Positions 1 through 10,157 of a DNA stretch of 64,000 nt are shown here, in pieces. The stretch is from Actinomyces sp. oral taxon 414 (lineage in GTDB: Bacteria > Actinomycetota > Actinomycetes > Actinomycetales > Actinomycetaceae). The stretch lies in NCBI RefSeq assembly GCF_001278845.1, contig NZ_CP012590.1, forward strand, positions 3,348,001-3,412,000, written 5' to 3'. A program made the translations under genes and the position numbers. The notes under the pieces were generated by a model. It was not told the DNA's origin, made no database searches, and worked only from the letters and a program-made list of their open reading frames with translations. Within the stretch, counting starts at the first letter, position 1. Each line of letters starts with the position of its first letter.

Positions 1-1391
1 GTCAGGACCGCGCCGGCGATGACGGCCACCAGCCAGCCGACCACGTACCACAGCCAGTGCCCGGCGGTGATCAGCGGGATCATGAGCAGGCCGGACAGGC
101 CCAGGGCCCCGGCGCCGAAGGGGTCGGCCTGCACCCCGAGGGCAATGACGGCGCCGCCGAAGCCCGCCCCCAGGCAGGCGGTGATGAAGGGGCGCACCAG
201 CGGCAGGGAGACACCGTAGATGAGGGGCTCGCCAATGCCGAGGACCCCGATGGGCAGGGCGGACTTGAGGACGCCGCGCAGCCTGTCGTTGCGGGTGCGC
301 ACCCACACGGCCACCGCCATGCCCACCTGCCCGGCCCCGGCCATGGCCAGGATGGGCAGGAGCTCGGTGAAGCCGTGGTCGGTGATGAGCTGGGCGTGCA
401 GCGGGGTCAGGCCCTGGTGGATGCCCAGCATGACCATGGGCAGGAAGAGGCTGGACATAATGAACCCGCCGACGACCCCGCCGGTCTTGAGGGCGAAGTC
501 GACCAGCAGCCAGGTCAGCCCCTTCATGAACAGGGCGGAGACGGGCATAATGACGAAGACGGCCAGCACGGCCCCGATCAGCAGCGTGGTGACGGGCACG
601 AGGAAGAGGTCCAGAGTCGCGGGCACGACCCTGCGGACCGCCTTTTCGATGACGGCGAAGGCCCAGGCGGTGACCATGACGCCGATAATGCCGCCCAGCC
701 CGGGGGCCAGGTCGCCGAACAGCGGAATGGTCAGGGGCTGCGCCGGGGCGCCCTCGGCGGCGGGGACGCCCTTCAGCGCGATCATGTAGGGCAGGCCGCC
801 GGCGACCAGGCCGAGCACGGGGGTGCCGCCGAACTCCTTGGCGGTGTTGTGTCCGACGATGAACTGGAGGGCGCCGCCGAGTATGCCGCCGATCCCCGCC
901 AGCACGCCGAACCAGGGGTTGGTGGTGACGGTGGGGACGAGCATCTTCCACACATTGGCGATCGCCGCCACGAGACCGCAGGCGATGAAGCCGGGGATAA
1001 TGGGGATGAAGATATTGCCGACGTGGCGGAAGAGGCGCTGAAGCGGGCCGTCCTGACGGGCCTTGACCTTGGCGCGGGTGGCCTCGGCCGGGTCGGGGCC
1101 GGCGTCGCCGCTGTCGACGTTGATGTGCAGGGCGGCCGAGCCGGCGTCGCCGGAGACGGCGTCGTAGGCGGCGCGCAGCCGCTCGGCGTGACCGGGGCCG
1201 ACGATAATCTGCATCTGCTCGCCCTCGACGACGCCGAGAACGCCGTCCAGGGCCTTGATGGCCGCCGCGTCCGCCTTGGACGGGTCGACCAGGTCCAGGC
1301 GCAGGCGCGTCATGCAGTTGGTATGGGAGGCGACGTTGCCGCCGCCCCCGGCGAGCCGCTGGATCTGGCGGCTGAGCTCGTCGTAGTTCAT
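1..1391 (-). CDS. murP: PTS transporter subunit EIIBC, N-acetylmuramic acid type (partial)
   Basis: This is the membrane permease of a sugar phosphotransferase system, which imports and phosphorylates its substrate. The N-terminal EIIB domain reads MNYDELSRQIQRLAGGGG and carries the phosphorylatable Cys26 in SHTNCMTRLRLD. A linker of about 30 residues leads to an EIIC domain of hydrophobic helices with the family motif GIGEPLIYG near residue 410. The order B then C, with no EIIA domain, matches MurP, which borrows EIIA from another system. It starts 7 nt after the murQ stop, so the two form an operon, and that neighbour is the main reason to assign N-acetylmuramate rather than glucose or sucrose. 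The C-terminus lies beyond the left edge of the window. Confidence 0.9.
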   Translation of the reverse strand, partial: MNYDELSRQIQRLAGGGGNVASHTNCMTRLRLDLVDPSKADAAAIKALDGVLGVVEGEQMQIIVGPGHAERLRAAYDAVSGDAGSAALHINVDSGDAGPDPAEATRAKVKARQDGPLQRLFRHVGNIFIPIIPGFIACGLVAAIANVWKMLVPTVTTNPWFGVLAGIGGILGGALQFIVGHNTAKEFGGTPVLGLVAGGLPYMIALKGVPAAEGAPAQPLTIPLFGDLAPGLGGIIGVMVTAWAFAVIEKAVRRVVPATLDLFLVPVTTLLIGAVLAVFVIMPVSALFMKGLTWLLVDFALKTGGVVGGFIMSSLFLPMVMLGIHQGLTPLHAQLITDHGFTELLPILAMAGAGQVGMAVAVWVRTRNDRLRGVLKSALPIGVLGIGEPLIYGVSLPLVRPFITACLGAGFGGAVIALGVQADPFGAGALGLSGLLMIPLITAGHWLWYVVGWLVAVIAGAVL

Positions 1392-1398
1392 GGGGGCA

Positions 1399-2358
1399 CT
1401 ACTCCTTCGGGGATGGGGATGGGAATCGGGAATGGGAACAGGGCGCCTCGCCGACGGCGGCGCGCACGAAGCCGTCGGAGGCCGCCAGGCGACGGCGGGC
1501 CTCATCGGCGTCGACGTCGCAGGCCACCATGACGATGGCGGTCTTGGCGTGCCCGTCGGCGGCGGCCAGGGCGGCCGCCGCCCGCCCGTCGTCGCAACCG
1601 GTGGCGGCGGTGACGATCCGGCGGGCGCGGGCGACGAGCTTGGCGTTGGTGGGGGCCACGTCGACCATGAGGTTGCCGTAGACCTTGCCCAACCGCACCA
1701 TGGTGGCGGTGGAGATCATATTGAGAACGAGCTTCTGGGCGGTGCCGGCCTTGAGGCGGCTGGAGCCGGTGAGGACCTCGGGGCCGGTGACGACCTCGAT
1801 GGCCACGTCGGCGCGCTCGGACACCGGGGCCCGCGCGGTGCAGGCCAGGGCGACGGTGGCGGCGCCGCACTCGCGGGCGCGGCCCAGGCCGCCCATGACG
1901 TAGGGCGTGCGTCCGGAGGCGGCCAGGCCCACGACCGTGTCGTGCTGGCCGACTTCGAGGCCGTCGACGTCGGCGGCTCCGAGCCCGGCGTCGTCCTCGG
2001 CGCCCTCGGCGGCGGTGAACATGGCGCCCCTCCCGCCGGCGATGAGGCCGACGACGAGACCGGGAGGCGTGCGGAAGGTGGGCGGGCACTCGGCGGCGTC
2101 GAGGACGCCCAGGCGCCCGGAGGTGCCGGCGCCGATGTAGATGAGGCGCCCACCGGCGCGCATTCCCGCCACGATGACGTCGACGGCGCGGGCGACCTGC
2201 GGCAGGACGGCCCGGACGGCGTCGGCGACCCCGTGGTCCTCGGCGTTCATGACGGAGACGACGCCGAGACTGCTCATGGTGTCCAGGGCGGCCGAGGCCG
2301 GGTTGCGCTGCTCCGTGGTGGCCAGCGGGCAGGGCGGGGACGGCGGTGACTGCATCAT
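1399..2358 (-). CDS. murQ: N-acetylmuramic acid 6-phosphate etherase
   Basis: MurQ cleaves the lactyl ether of MurNAc-6-phosphate, giving GlcNAc-6-phosphate and D-lactate, in peptidoglycan recycling. The protein opens with TEQRNPAS, has the SIS-domain signature YIGAGTSGRLGVLDAAECPP with the conserved acidic catalytic residue, and later KAGTAQKLVLNMISTA. At about 320 residues it is close to the usual family length. An in-frame extension to 2469 exists, but AGGAAG lies just before tandem ATG codons at 2358 and 2355; the second has the better spacing. The downstream gene is the MurNAc PTS permease. The last 15 or so residues (HSRFPSPSPKE) are low complexity and probably unimportant. Confidence 0.95.
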   Translation of the reverse strand: MMQSPPSPPCPLATTEQRNPASAALDTMSSLGVVSVMNAEDHGVADAVRAVLPQVARAVDVIVAGMRAGGRLIYIGAGTSGRLGVLDAAECPPTFRTPPGLVVGLIAGGRGAMFTAAEGAEDDAGLGAADVDGLEVGQHDTVVGLAASGRTPYVMGGLGRARECGAATVALACTARAPVSERADVAIEVVTGPEVLTGSSRLKAGTAQKLVLNMISTATMVRLGKVYGNLMVDVAPTNAKLVARARRIVTAATGCDDGRAAAALAAADGHAKTAIVMVACDVDADEARRRLAASDGFVRAAVGEAPCSHSRFPSPSPKE

Positions 2359-2473
2359 CACTTCCTGTTGCGAGCGGTGCCGCTCCGGGGAGGGGAGGGT
2401 GAAGGGATGAAGCAACACTACATGGTCAACCGCACTGACGGAATAGGACTTCACGCCTCCCCGGCCCACGACG

Positions 2474-2509
2474 CGCGCGGCGCCCCGACCTTCGTCGGGG
2501 CGCCGCGCG
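2474..2509 (-). terminator. Strong hairpin, likely terminator of the lipoprotein gene
   Basis: There is a perfect 16-bp GC-rich inverted repeat (arms 2474-2489 and 2494-2509) around the tetraloop cttc. It sits between the stop of the upstream lipoprotein gene at 2603 and the start of murQ, both on the minus strand, so it should end or attenuate lipoprotein transcription before murQP. No long U tract follows, as is common in high-GC actinobacteria. Confidence 0.7.
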
Positions 2510-2602
2510 GACAGGGGACTCGGGCGCCGCAGCGCCGGGGCGAGAAGCGCCGGGGAGCGCCGGGGCGGTCCCGGGACGCTCAGCGCTCGCGGGCAGATCC
2601 GT

Positions 2603-3322
2603 TCACTTGATGGTCACCTTGGAGCGCGCGGAGTAGGCCTCGTAGGTCTTCCCGGTGCCCTTGTTGGTGAAGGCGTTGCGCTCGTAGACGAGGGTGGTGG
2701 CACCCTCGGGCAGCGGGTCCGCCTTGCCGTCGGAACCCGAGACCGTGAAGGCGAACCAGCCGTCGACGTGGGTCGTGCCGCGGTCGTCGTAGCTGATCGG
2801 ATCCATGCCGGCCGCCTTCACGTCCTCATCGAGGGAGGACAGGCTCCATGCGCGTCCGTAGTGGAACTCATCCTTGTCGTCGATCAGCTTGAGGTCACCG
2901 GCCGCCTCGTCGTCGTAGGACAGGCCGCCACTGTAGTCCAGGGTGCAGTGCAGGAGGTAGATGGTCGTGGTCTCGTCGCCATCCTTCTGGTAGGACGGCG
3001 CCTTGAAGTCGGTGATGATCTGGTCGCAGGTCTCGGTCAGGCCGACCGCCTCGTCGGTGAAGGTGATGGGCTCGATGTCCCGGGCCTCGACGGCGCCGGC
3101 CGTCGGGGCGGCGCCGGTCGTCGGCGCGCCGGTCGGGGCGGAGCCGGTGGGGGCGGAGCCGGTCGGCTGCTCGGCGCCGGTCGTCGGCGCGACGGTCGTG
3201 GTGTCGCCGCCGTTCGTGGGCCCCGGCACGGGAACCTCGGACTGGCAGGCCGACAGACCCGCGGCGCAGGCCGCGGCGGCGGCGAGGGCGAAAATCCTGG
3301 TGGTAGTGGTGTTCAGTCGCAT
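2603..3322 (-). CDS. Secreted lipoprotein of unknown function
   Basis: The protein has 239 residues and starts MRLNTTTTRIFALAAAAACA with the lipobox LSAC, so it should be exported and lipid-anchored. Residues 25 to 75 are a Pro/Thr/Gly/Ala-rich linker with repeated SAPTG and APTTG units. The folded C-terminal part (ITFTDEAVGLTETCDQIITD onward) contains two cysteines that could pair. ORF reading can extend to 3928, but the signal peptide fixes the start at 3322. It lies between murQ and the divergent murR gene; a role in wall-fragment handling is possible but unsupported. I do not recognise the family. Confidence 0.85.
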   Translation of the reverse strand: MRLNTTTTRIFALAAAAACAAGLSACQSEVPVPGPTNGGDTTTVAPTTGAEQPTGSAPTGSAPTGAPTTGAAPTAGAVEARDIEPITFTDEAVGLTETCDQIITDFKAPSYQKDGDETTTIYLLHCTLDYSGGLSYDDEAAGDLKLIDDKDEFHYGRAWSLSSLDEDVKAAGMDPISYDDRGTTHVDGWFAFTVSGSDGKADPLPEGATTLVYERNAFTNKGTGKTYEAYSARSKVTIK

Positions 3323-3485
3323 GAGAGCCTCCCTGGTTGCTGACGACGATCCAATGGGGCCATCCTGCGGGACGAGCGGGGATCGCGCGATGGGCAGAGG
3401 TGCACGGTGACCACCGCCTTTCTCCCCGTGGAGTCCGCGTGCGCGTGGATTCCCATGAGCCGTTCGGATCGGAGAGGATGAGCCT

Positions 3486-4379
3486 ATGAGCACCGAGGCC
3501 GAAGACGACGACCCGAGCGGCGTCGTCGAGCGCATTCGCAGATCCCGTGCGGACTTCAGCGCCACGGAGGCGGCCATCGCCGAGAGGGTGCTGGCCGATC
3601 CCCAGGCCGTCCTCGTGGCGACCACGAGCTCCCTGGCCGGGAGCGCGGGCGTGTCGCAGGCGAGCGTGGTCCGCTTCTGCCGCGCCCTGGGGTACGCGGG
3701 CCTGCCCGATCTGCGTCTGGCGCTCGCGCAGGAGCTGAGCCGGCGCGACCTGGAGCACGAGCGCTCCGGCGTCGCCCACGGGCGGATCGACGCCTCGGAC
3801 TCCCTGGCCGACCTCGCCGCCAAGATCGCCTTCCACGAGGCCCGCTCGATCGAGCAGACGGCGCGGCGCCTCGACCTGAACGTCCTGGAGGAGGTGGCCC
3901 GGGCGATCACCGCACCCCGCTCGGTCACCGTCTTCGGCGTGGGCGCCTCGGGCCTGGTGGCCGCCGACCTGACCCAGAAGCTTCAGCGGATCGGTCAGCC
4001 CTGCCAATTCCACGCCGACACCCATGTCCAGCGCGTCCACGCGGCCCTGCTGGACGCGGACGACGTCGCCATCGGGTTCTCCTTCTCGGGGCGCACCCGC
4101 GACGTCGACGACTGCCTGCGCCTGGCGCGCGACGGGGGCGCGTTCACGGTCGCCGTCACGGGCGACCCCCGCTCCCCCGTCGCCCGCGACGCCGCCCGCG
4201 TACTGGTCACCTCCGCCCGCGAGGACGAGCTGCGGGCCGCGGCCCTGGCCAGCCGCATGGCCCAGCTCGCCGTTATCGACATCCTGTTCGCGCGGGTGGC
4301 CCAGCTGCGCTTCGACGACCTCGACGCCGCCCTGTCCACGACGCGCGCCGCCGTCGGCAGACTGCGCCTGAGGACCTGA
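3486..4379 (+). CDS. murR: RpiR/MurR-family transcriptional regulator
   Basis: The 297-residue protein has an N-terminal RpiR helix-turn-helix (residues about 15-85, with FSATEAAIAERVLADP and AGVSQASVVRFCRALGYAG) and a C-terminal SIS sugar-phosphate-binding domain (about 120-270, VFGVGASGLVAADLTQKLQ and SFSGRTRDV). RpiR proteins sense phosphosugars. Beside murQP the likely ligand is MurNAc-6-phosphate. It is divergent from the lipoprotein and murQP. Function is by family and context; I did not find a clear operator. Confidence 0.88.
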   Translation: MSTEAEDDDPSGVVERIRRSRADFSATEAAIAERVLADPQAVLVATTSSLAGSAGVSQASVVRFCRALGYAGLPDLRLALAQELSRRDLEHERSGVAHGRIDASDSLADLAAKIAFHEARSIEQTARRLDLNVLEEVARAITAPRSVTVFGVGASGLVAADLTQKLQRIGQPCQFHADTHVQRVHAALLDADDVAIGFSFSGRTRDVDDCLRLARDGGAFTVAVTGDPRSPVARDAARVLVTSAREDELRAAALASRMAQLAVIDILFARVAQLRFDDLDAALSTTRAAVGRLRLRT

Positions 4380-4484
4380 CGGTCCGGGCGGGGCGTGCGG
4401 CCGGTCGCGGCGACGCCGGACCGACCCGAATGACGCGCCGGGCGGCGTCGACGATCCCATCCAGCCCCCGCCCGTCGGGCGGCC

Positions 4485-5775
<1,291 letters not shown>

Positions 5776-5939
5776 CTCGTCGAGATGTGCATTTTGCTCT
5801 CGAGATGTGCGGTTAAAAGTGCCCACTCGAGTGCGAAGTGCGCGTCTCGGCGCCCGGGGGTCGGGGTGATCGCCGCGGCCGCCGTCCGCGCAGGGGTCCG
5901 CGGGGGGCGCCGTTTGTCCAAATCTGTTGCAAAGGCCCG
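5776..5939 (+). repeat. Dispersed repeat, copy 1 (inverted copy at 47244-47418)
   Basis: The segment begins ctcgtcgagatgtgcatttt, passes through ctcgagtgcgaag and gtctcggcgcccggggg, and ends with tgtccaaatctgttgcaaag. The reverse complement of 47244-47418 shows the same blocks in the same order. The spacers between blocks have diverged. No ORF is conserved in it. Confidence 0.75.
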
Positions 5940-5988
5940 GATCGAGCCGGGAAGGTTATTCAGCGGGGTCATGGCGGTGCTCTCCTGC

Positions 5989-6089
5989 TTGGACCACTTA
6001 TGTTCCGTTGGACCATTTGCGTGCGGTTGGACCACTTAAATGCCGTTGGACCACCTGGTTCACGAAATACGGTGGTCCAACGGAACATA
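5989..6089. repeat. 19-bp periodic repeat array forming a palindrome, split by an IS
   Basis: TTGGACC occurs at 5989, 6008, 6027 and 6046, exactly 19 bp apart, with the full unit ttggaccacttatgttccg in the first copy. The complement GGTCCAA follows at 6074 and, once the IS at 6090-7378 and one copy of its TA duplication are removed, again 19 bp later (7384-7390). The outer units are an almost perfect inverted repeat, so the original was a palindromic element of about 110 bp. It could be a MITE or a cluster of protein-binding sites. Confidence 0.8.
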
Positions 6090-7378
6090 TAGCGGGAATA
6101 AAACGAAATCCGCGTCTGGTGCTTCGTTTTGAGTTCGGGGTCGTGGCGGTTGGTCGGGTGTGGTTCCGATTGGATTCCGGGTGTCGTTCTCCTGTATGAT
6201 TGCGGTTATGGAAGCGGTAGTGGTCGAGGAGCATGAGTGGTCGGCTCTTCAAGTGCACAAGGCGAAATCCCCGTATAAGCTGATGAGGCGCAAGTCGGAG
6301 GCGATTCTCATGCTGTCGGAGGGAGTCGGCGTCGATGTCGTGGCGCGGTTGGTGGAGCGCGCCACCAGGACGGTCATGGAGTGGGCGAGGGATTGGAGGA
6401 GGGATCGGTTGTCGTCCATTTGCACCGGGCATGTCGGCAACAACAACGCCTCCAAGATCTCCCAGGAGCAGGAGAAGGAGATCCTGGAGGCGCTGTCGCG
6501 CCCTCCGTCGGAGCAGGGCATTGCGGCGGAGTTCTGGAATATTCACGATCTGGCGGGCTGGATGCACGAGCGCTTCGGCATCGAGTACGCCTCCGAATCC
6601 TCCTACCGTTCTTTGCTCCACATGGCGGGGTTGTCCTTCCACCTGCCCGAGGAGGTGGATCAGCGCCGCGCCGACGAGACCCAGGTCGAGGCCCGCATGG
6701 CGAAGATCCACGCCAAGATCGCCAAGATCAAGGGGAAGAAGCAGGACGGGCAGGACGGGCAGGAGGAGGACGAGGGGCAGCGGGGGAGTGAGAAGAATGA
6801 GTGCGAGAACGAGAAGACGGACGATGCGGAGAAGGGAGATGAGGAGAAGGGGGATGAGGATGTCATCGTGGTGTCCGCGGACGAGGTGAGGATCGAGCAC
6901 GAGGCCATTACTCGCAGGGCCTGGTGCAAGAAGGGCGCCAGGACCAGGATCAGGGTCGATCGGAAACGGCAGTCCCAGAGCTATATCGGATTCCTCCACG
7001 AGGCGGACGGGAGCGTGGACCTCATGCGACTGGACTGGCAGAACACCTCCAACATCGTGAAGGCCCTGACCGATCTGACCCTGAAGTACCCGGACAAGAC
7101 GATCGTCGTGGTGTGGGACAACGCCGGATGGCACAAGTCGAAGAAACTGAGGGAGCACCTGGGGAAGGGCAACATCCTGGAGAGGATCCATCTCATCAAC
7201 CTGCCGCCCTACAGCCCCAACAAGAACCCCATCGAACGCGTCTGGGGAGAAGGCAAGAAATCCATCAGCAACCGACAGCGCGCCCACTTCGAGGACACCC
7301 GCAACGCATTCGAGACCTTCATCAGGAGCAACAAATTCCCATACCGCCTCACAAAATGACTTTGTAAAATCGCCGCTA
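6090..7378 (+). mobile_element. IS630-type insertion sequence, copy 1 (1289 bp, intact)
   Basis: The element has terminal inverted repeats (TAGCGGGAATAAAACGAAAT on the left; TAGCGGCGATTTTACAAAGT read inward from the right). It is flanked by a TA duplication at 6088-6089 and 7379-7380, as expected for the IS630/Tc1-mariner group. Removing it with one TA restores the 19-bp repeat unit exactly, which proves the insertion point. Copies 2 and 3 lie at 8769-10057 and 53643-54917. Confidence 0.92.
6160..7359 (+). CDS. IS630-family transposase with a charged insert
   Basis: The 399-residue transposase (start possibly at the internal ATG, 6208) has an N-terminal helix-turn-helix region and an RNase H-like catalytic domain. 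The DDE residues are visible as SADEVRI, VVVWDNAGWH and PPYSPNKNPIERVW. Between the DNA-binding half and the catalytic domain lies a segment of roughly 45 residues almost entirely Lys, Glu, Asp, Gly and Gln (KIKGKKQDGQDGQEEDEGQ and on), which I do not associate with typical IS630 enzymes. The frame is intact and copy 2 encodes the same protein, so recent activity is likely. Confidence 0.93.
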   Translation: MVPIGFRVSFSCMIAVMEAVVVEEHEWSALQVHKAKSPYKLMRRKSEAILMLSEGVGVDVVARLVERATRTVMEWARDWRRDRLSSICTGHVGNNNASKISQEQEKEILEALSRPPSEQGIAAEFWNIHDLAGWMHERFGIEYASESSYRSLLHMAGLSFHLPEEVDQRRADETQVEARMAKIHAKIAKIKGKKQDGQDGQEEDEGQRGSEKNECENEKTDDAEKGDEEKGDEDVIVVSADEVRIEHEAITRRAWCKKGARTRIRVDRKRQSQSYIGFLHEADGSVDLMRLDWQNTSNIVKALTDLTLKYPDKTIVVVWDNAGWHKSKKLREHLGKGNILERIHLINLPPYSPNKNPIERVWGEGKKSISNRQRAHFEDTRNAFETFIRSNKFPYRLTK

Positions 7379-7778
7379 TAAGTGGTCCAAGCAGACCGAG
7401 GGCGTCACGACATGCGAGACGCTGTCCCACCATGCGGGACGGCCGGTGGGGCGGAGCAGGTGCGGGACGCCGGAACCGCCCCGCCGCCCGAACCGTCTGG
7501 CTCCCGGGTCCTGACGACCCGAGCGGGCCGGACCGCCCCCGACGACCGGACCGCCGATCCCGTCGCGCCCGACTCCCCCGGCACGCCCGGAGACGACTCG
7601 GGGGGGTCGTCACGACCGGCCCCGCGCCCCAGCCCCCTTGACAACACCTCGAAGGTTATTCTGGGTGTGTTTGAGTGGGGTGTATGGGGCTTGTGGGGTG
7701 GGGTGTGTCCGAATCTGTTGCACGGGCGCTCCGTGGCGGGGTCGGGGGCGAGCGGGGCCCAGGGCCCGGACCCGATTC

Positions 7779-7899
7779 TGGTGCCCTGGGAGGATCGTTC
7801 GGGCCCCGCCTCGGGTGTGTCCGTCGGTTTCCGCATGATTGCGCGGTTCTGATGGCCTCGCAGTCGGGTGCGCCCCGGAACGATCCTCCCGGGGCGCCA
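7779..7899. repeat. GGATCGTTCG hairpin repeat, copy 1
   Basis: Inverted arms of 23 nt (7779-7801 and 7877-7899; left arm tggtgccctgggaggatcgt) surround a core with ccgcatgattgcgcgg. The same architecture recurs at 33484-33605, 33950-34071 and 35021-35142. No coding potential is shared. Confidence 0.75.
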
Positions 7900-7996
7900 T
7901 GTTCGGCCCCGGGAGGGGCGGCGAGAAGCGGAACCTGAGACAGATGGGGCGCGCGGGTCGCGTGGGACCAGTCGGACCCGGTCCGGACCCGGTCCG

Positions 7997-8116
7997 TGTC
8001 CAAATCTGCCACAAAGGCCCCAATCGAGTCGGGGCGCGCAAGAAGAATCGTTGATATTCCGCGGTTTCCTCCGCGACCTATCCCGGCCCGGGGCGCCTTT
8101 GTGGCAGATTTGGACA
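7997..8116. repeat. Inverted-repeat unit of the TCCAAATCTG family
   Basis: The arms tgtccaaatctgccacaaag (7997) and its complement (ending 8116) face each other across about 75 bp holding aatcgttgatattccgcg. The same pair with the same core, in the opposite orientation, is at 47149-47268. Confidence 0.75.
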
Positions 8117-8192
8117 CGCCCCCGCCCCGGGTCGCCCCAGGAGCCCCACCAGTCCCACTCGGACGCCCCATAATAACCTTCCAGGATTCGTG

Positions 8193-8766
8193 TCAGGATT
8201 CGTGCCAGAGGGTGATGATGACGAGGGCGGCGGCCATGATCGCGGTGATGGCGGCGGGGCCCGGGGGGAGACTCGTTGCAGGGCCCTGAAGTGCTTGAAC
8301 ATGGCATTGGCCCTCTCGGCCGGGGCCCGCAGGGCGGACAGCAGGTTGTTGCGGGTCTCCTCGTCCGGGGTCGGGGCGGGGTTCTTCGCGGGGGTCAGCA
8401 CGCCGATCCCCACGCCCTGGTACCCCTTGTCGGCCAGGACCGGCATCCCCGACCAGGCCGACCGGCACAGGGCCGGCGGCACGTGGAGCCCGGCCGCGGT
8501 CGGGTCGTGGGTGGAGCCGGGCTCCACCGGACCGGTGCACACGGGGAACCCGGCGAAAGTCCATCACCACCTGCACGTCGCCCCCGAAGGCCCCGGCCTT
8601 GCCCGAATACCACAGGTGACGGCCCGTGTCCGGGTTGCGCCGGGCGACCCTGTCGGTGCGGATCAGGGTCCCGTTTAGGCTCGCGTTCGGTTCTTTGGAC
8701 CGGCGCAGCCGCTGAAGGACCTCGGGAAGGTCCGGGGCCCGGTCGGCGATCACCCCCAGGGCCCCG
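8193..8766 (-). pseudogene. IS5-family transposase remnant
   Basis: Three reading-frame segments together give the C-terminal two thirds of an actinobacterial DDE_Tnp_4-type transposase: APDLPEVLQRL, LNGTLIRTDR and WYSGKAGAFGGDVQ in one frame, then VEPGSTHDPTAAG, LADKGYQGVGIGV and ALRAPAERANAMFKHFRALQ in a second, then IMAAALVIITL back in the first. At least two frameshifts are present. The N-terminal part is missing, cut off where IS630 copy 2 begins. Confidence 0.85.
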
Positions 8767-8768
8767 TA

Positions 8769-10057
8769 TAGCGGCGATTTTACAAAGTCATTTTGTGAGG
8801 CGGTATGGGAATTTGTTGCTCCTGATGAAGGTCTCGAATGCGTTGCGGGTGTCCTCGAAGTGGGCGCGCTGTCGGTTGCTGATGGATTTCTTGCCTTCTC
8901 CCCAGACGCGTTCGATGGGGTTCTTGTTGGGGCTGTAGGGCGGCAGGTTGATGAGATGGATCCTCTCCAGGATGTTGCCCTTCCCCAGGTGCTCCCTCAG
9001 TTTCTTCGACTTGTGCCATCCGGCGTTGTCCCACACCACGACGATCGTCTTGTCCGGGTACTTCAGGGTCAGATCGGTCAGGGCCTTCACGATGTTGGAG
9101 GTGTTCTGCCAGTCCAGTCGCATGAGGTCCACGCTCCCGTCCGCCTCGTGGAGGAATCCGATATAGCTCTGGGACTGCCGTTTCCGATCGACCCTGATCC
9201 TGGTCCTGGCGCCCTTCTTGCACCAGGCCCTGCGAGTAATGGCCTCGTGCTCGATCCTCACCTCGTCCGCGGACACCACGATGACATCCTCATCCCCCTT
9301 CTCCTCATCTCCCTTCTCCGCATCGTCCGTCTTCTCGTTCTCGCACTCATTCTTCTCACTCCCCCGCTGCCCCTCGTCCTCCTCCTGCCCGTCCTGCCCG
9401 TCCTGCTTCTTCCCCTTGATCTTGGCGATCTTGGCGTGGATCTTCGCCATGCGGGCCTCGACCTGGGTCTCGTCGGCGCGGCGCTGATCCACCTCCTCGG
9501 GCAGGTGGAAGGACAACCCCGCCATGTGGAGCAAAGAACGGTAGGAGGATTCGGAGGCGTACTCGATGCCGAAGCGCTCGTGCATCCAGCCCGCCAGATC
9601 GTGAATATTCCAGAACTCCGCCGCAATGCCCTGCTCCGACGGAGGGCGCGACAGCGCCTCCAGGATCTCCTTCTCCTGCTCCTGGGAGATCTTGGAGGCG
9701 TTGTTGTTGCCGACATGCCCTGTGCAAATGGACGACAACCGATCCCTCCTCCAATCCCTCGCCCACTCCATGACCGTCCTGGTGGCGCGCTCCACCAACC
9801 GCGCCACGACATCGACGCCGACTCCCTCCGACAGCATGAGAATCGCCTCCGACTTGCGCCTCATCAGCTTATACGGGGATTTCGCCTTGTGCACTTGAAG
9901 AGCCGACCACTCATGCTCCTCGACCACTACCGCTTCCATAACCGCAATCATACAGGAGAACGACACCCGGAATCCAATCGGAACCACACCCGACCAACCG
10001 CCACGACCCCGAACTCAAAACGAAGCACCAGACGCGGATTTCGTTTTATTCCCGCTA
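8769..10057 (-). mobile_element. IS630-type insertion sequence, copy 2 (inverted)
   Basis: This copy is 1289 bp and nearly identical to copy 1 (one difference noticed, a silent change in the Thr codon of the ICTGHVGN motif), in inverse orientation 1.4 kb away. The left flank has TA (8767-8768) but the right flank reads TG, so the target duplication is broken. That suggests a rearrangement next to this copy. Confidence 0.92.
8788..9987 (-). CDS. IS630-family transposase, second copy
   Basis: The encoded protein is the same 399-residue enzyme as copy 1, including the charged insert and the three catalytic acidic residues. The reading frame is intact. Confidence 0.93.
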   Translation of the reverse strand: MVPIGFRVSFSCMIAVMEAVVVEEHEWSALQVHKAKSPYKLMRRKSEAILMLSEGVGVDVVARLVERATRTVMEWARDWRRDRLSSICTGHVGNNNASKISQEQEKEILEALSRPPSEQGIAAEFWNIHDLAGWMHERFGIEYASESSYRSLLHMAGLSFHLPEEVDQRRADETQVEARMAKIHAKIAKIKGKKQDGQDGQEEDEGQRGSEKNECENEKTDDAEKGDEEKGDEDVIVVSADEVRIEHEAITRRAWCKKGARTRIRVDRKRQSQSYIGFLHEADGSVDLMRLDWQNTSNIVKALTDLTLKYPDKTIVVVWDNAGWHKSKKLREHLGKGNILERIHLINLPPYSPNKNPIERVWGEGKKSISNRQRAHFEDTRNAFETFIRSNKFPYRLTK

Positions 10058-10157
10058 TGAGCCGATCCGGACCCGCGGACCACAACTCCTGACGAGAAAG
10101 GCCCAATGGTCGCATCACCACACCTCAAAAGGGGATACTGGCCCATGACAGGTCATT

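Larger units (their letters stand above)
7651..8181. mobile_element. MITE-like element with IS5-type terminal repeats
   Basis: Ends read GAAGGTTATT inward at 7651 and, on the other strand, at 8181. The similarity continues inward for about 70 bp (GAGTGGG, GGGGCT, then GTCCnAATCTG). The first 20 nt of the left end equal the right end of the IS5-type element at 54934-55812, so that family could mobilise it. No transposase is inside, only repeat hairpins. No matching target duplication was seen. Confidence 0.6.

Noticed and set aside
57..1532. Long plus-strand open frame at the left edge
   Set aside because: It is the opposite-strand shadow of the PTS permease and murQ genes, rich in Gly/Asp/His with no family features.
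5989..6089. CRISPR array
   Set aside because: Units are 19 bp with no distinct spacers and switch to the inverse orientation; no cas gene is present.
8860..10092. Leu/His/Pro-rich ORF opposite the IS630 transposase
   Set aside because: It recurs with every IS copy as an antisense frame and has no start signals.
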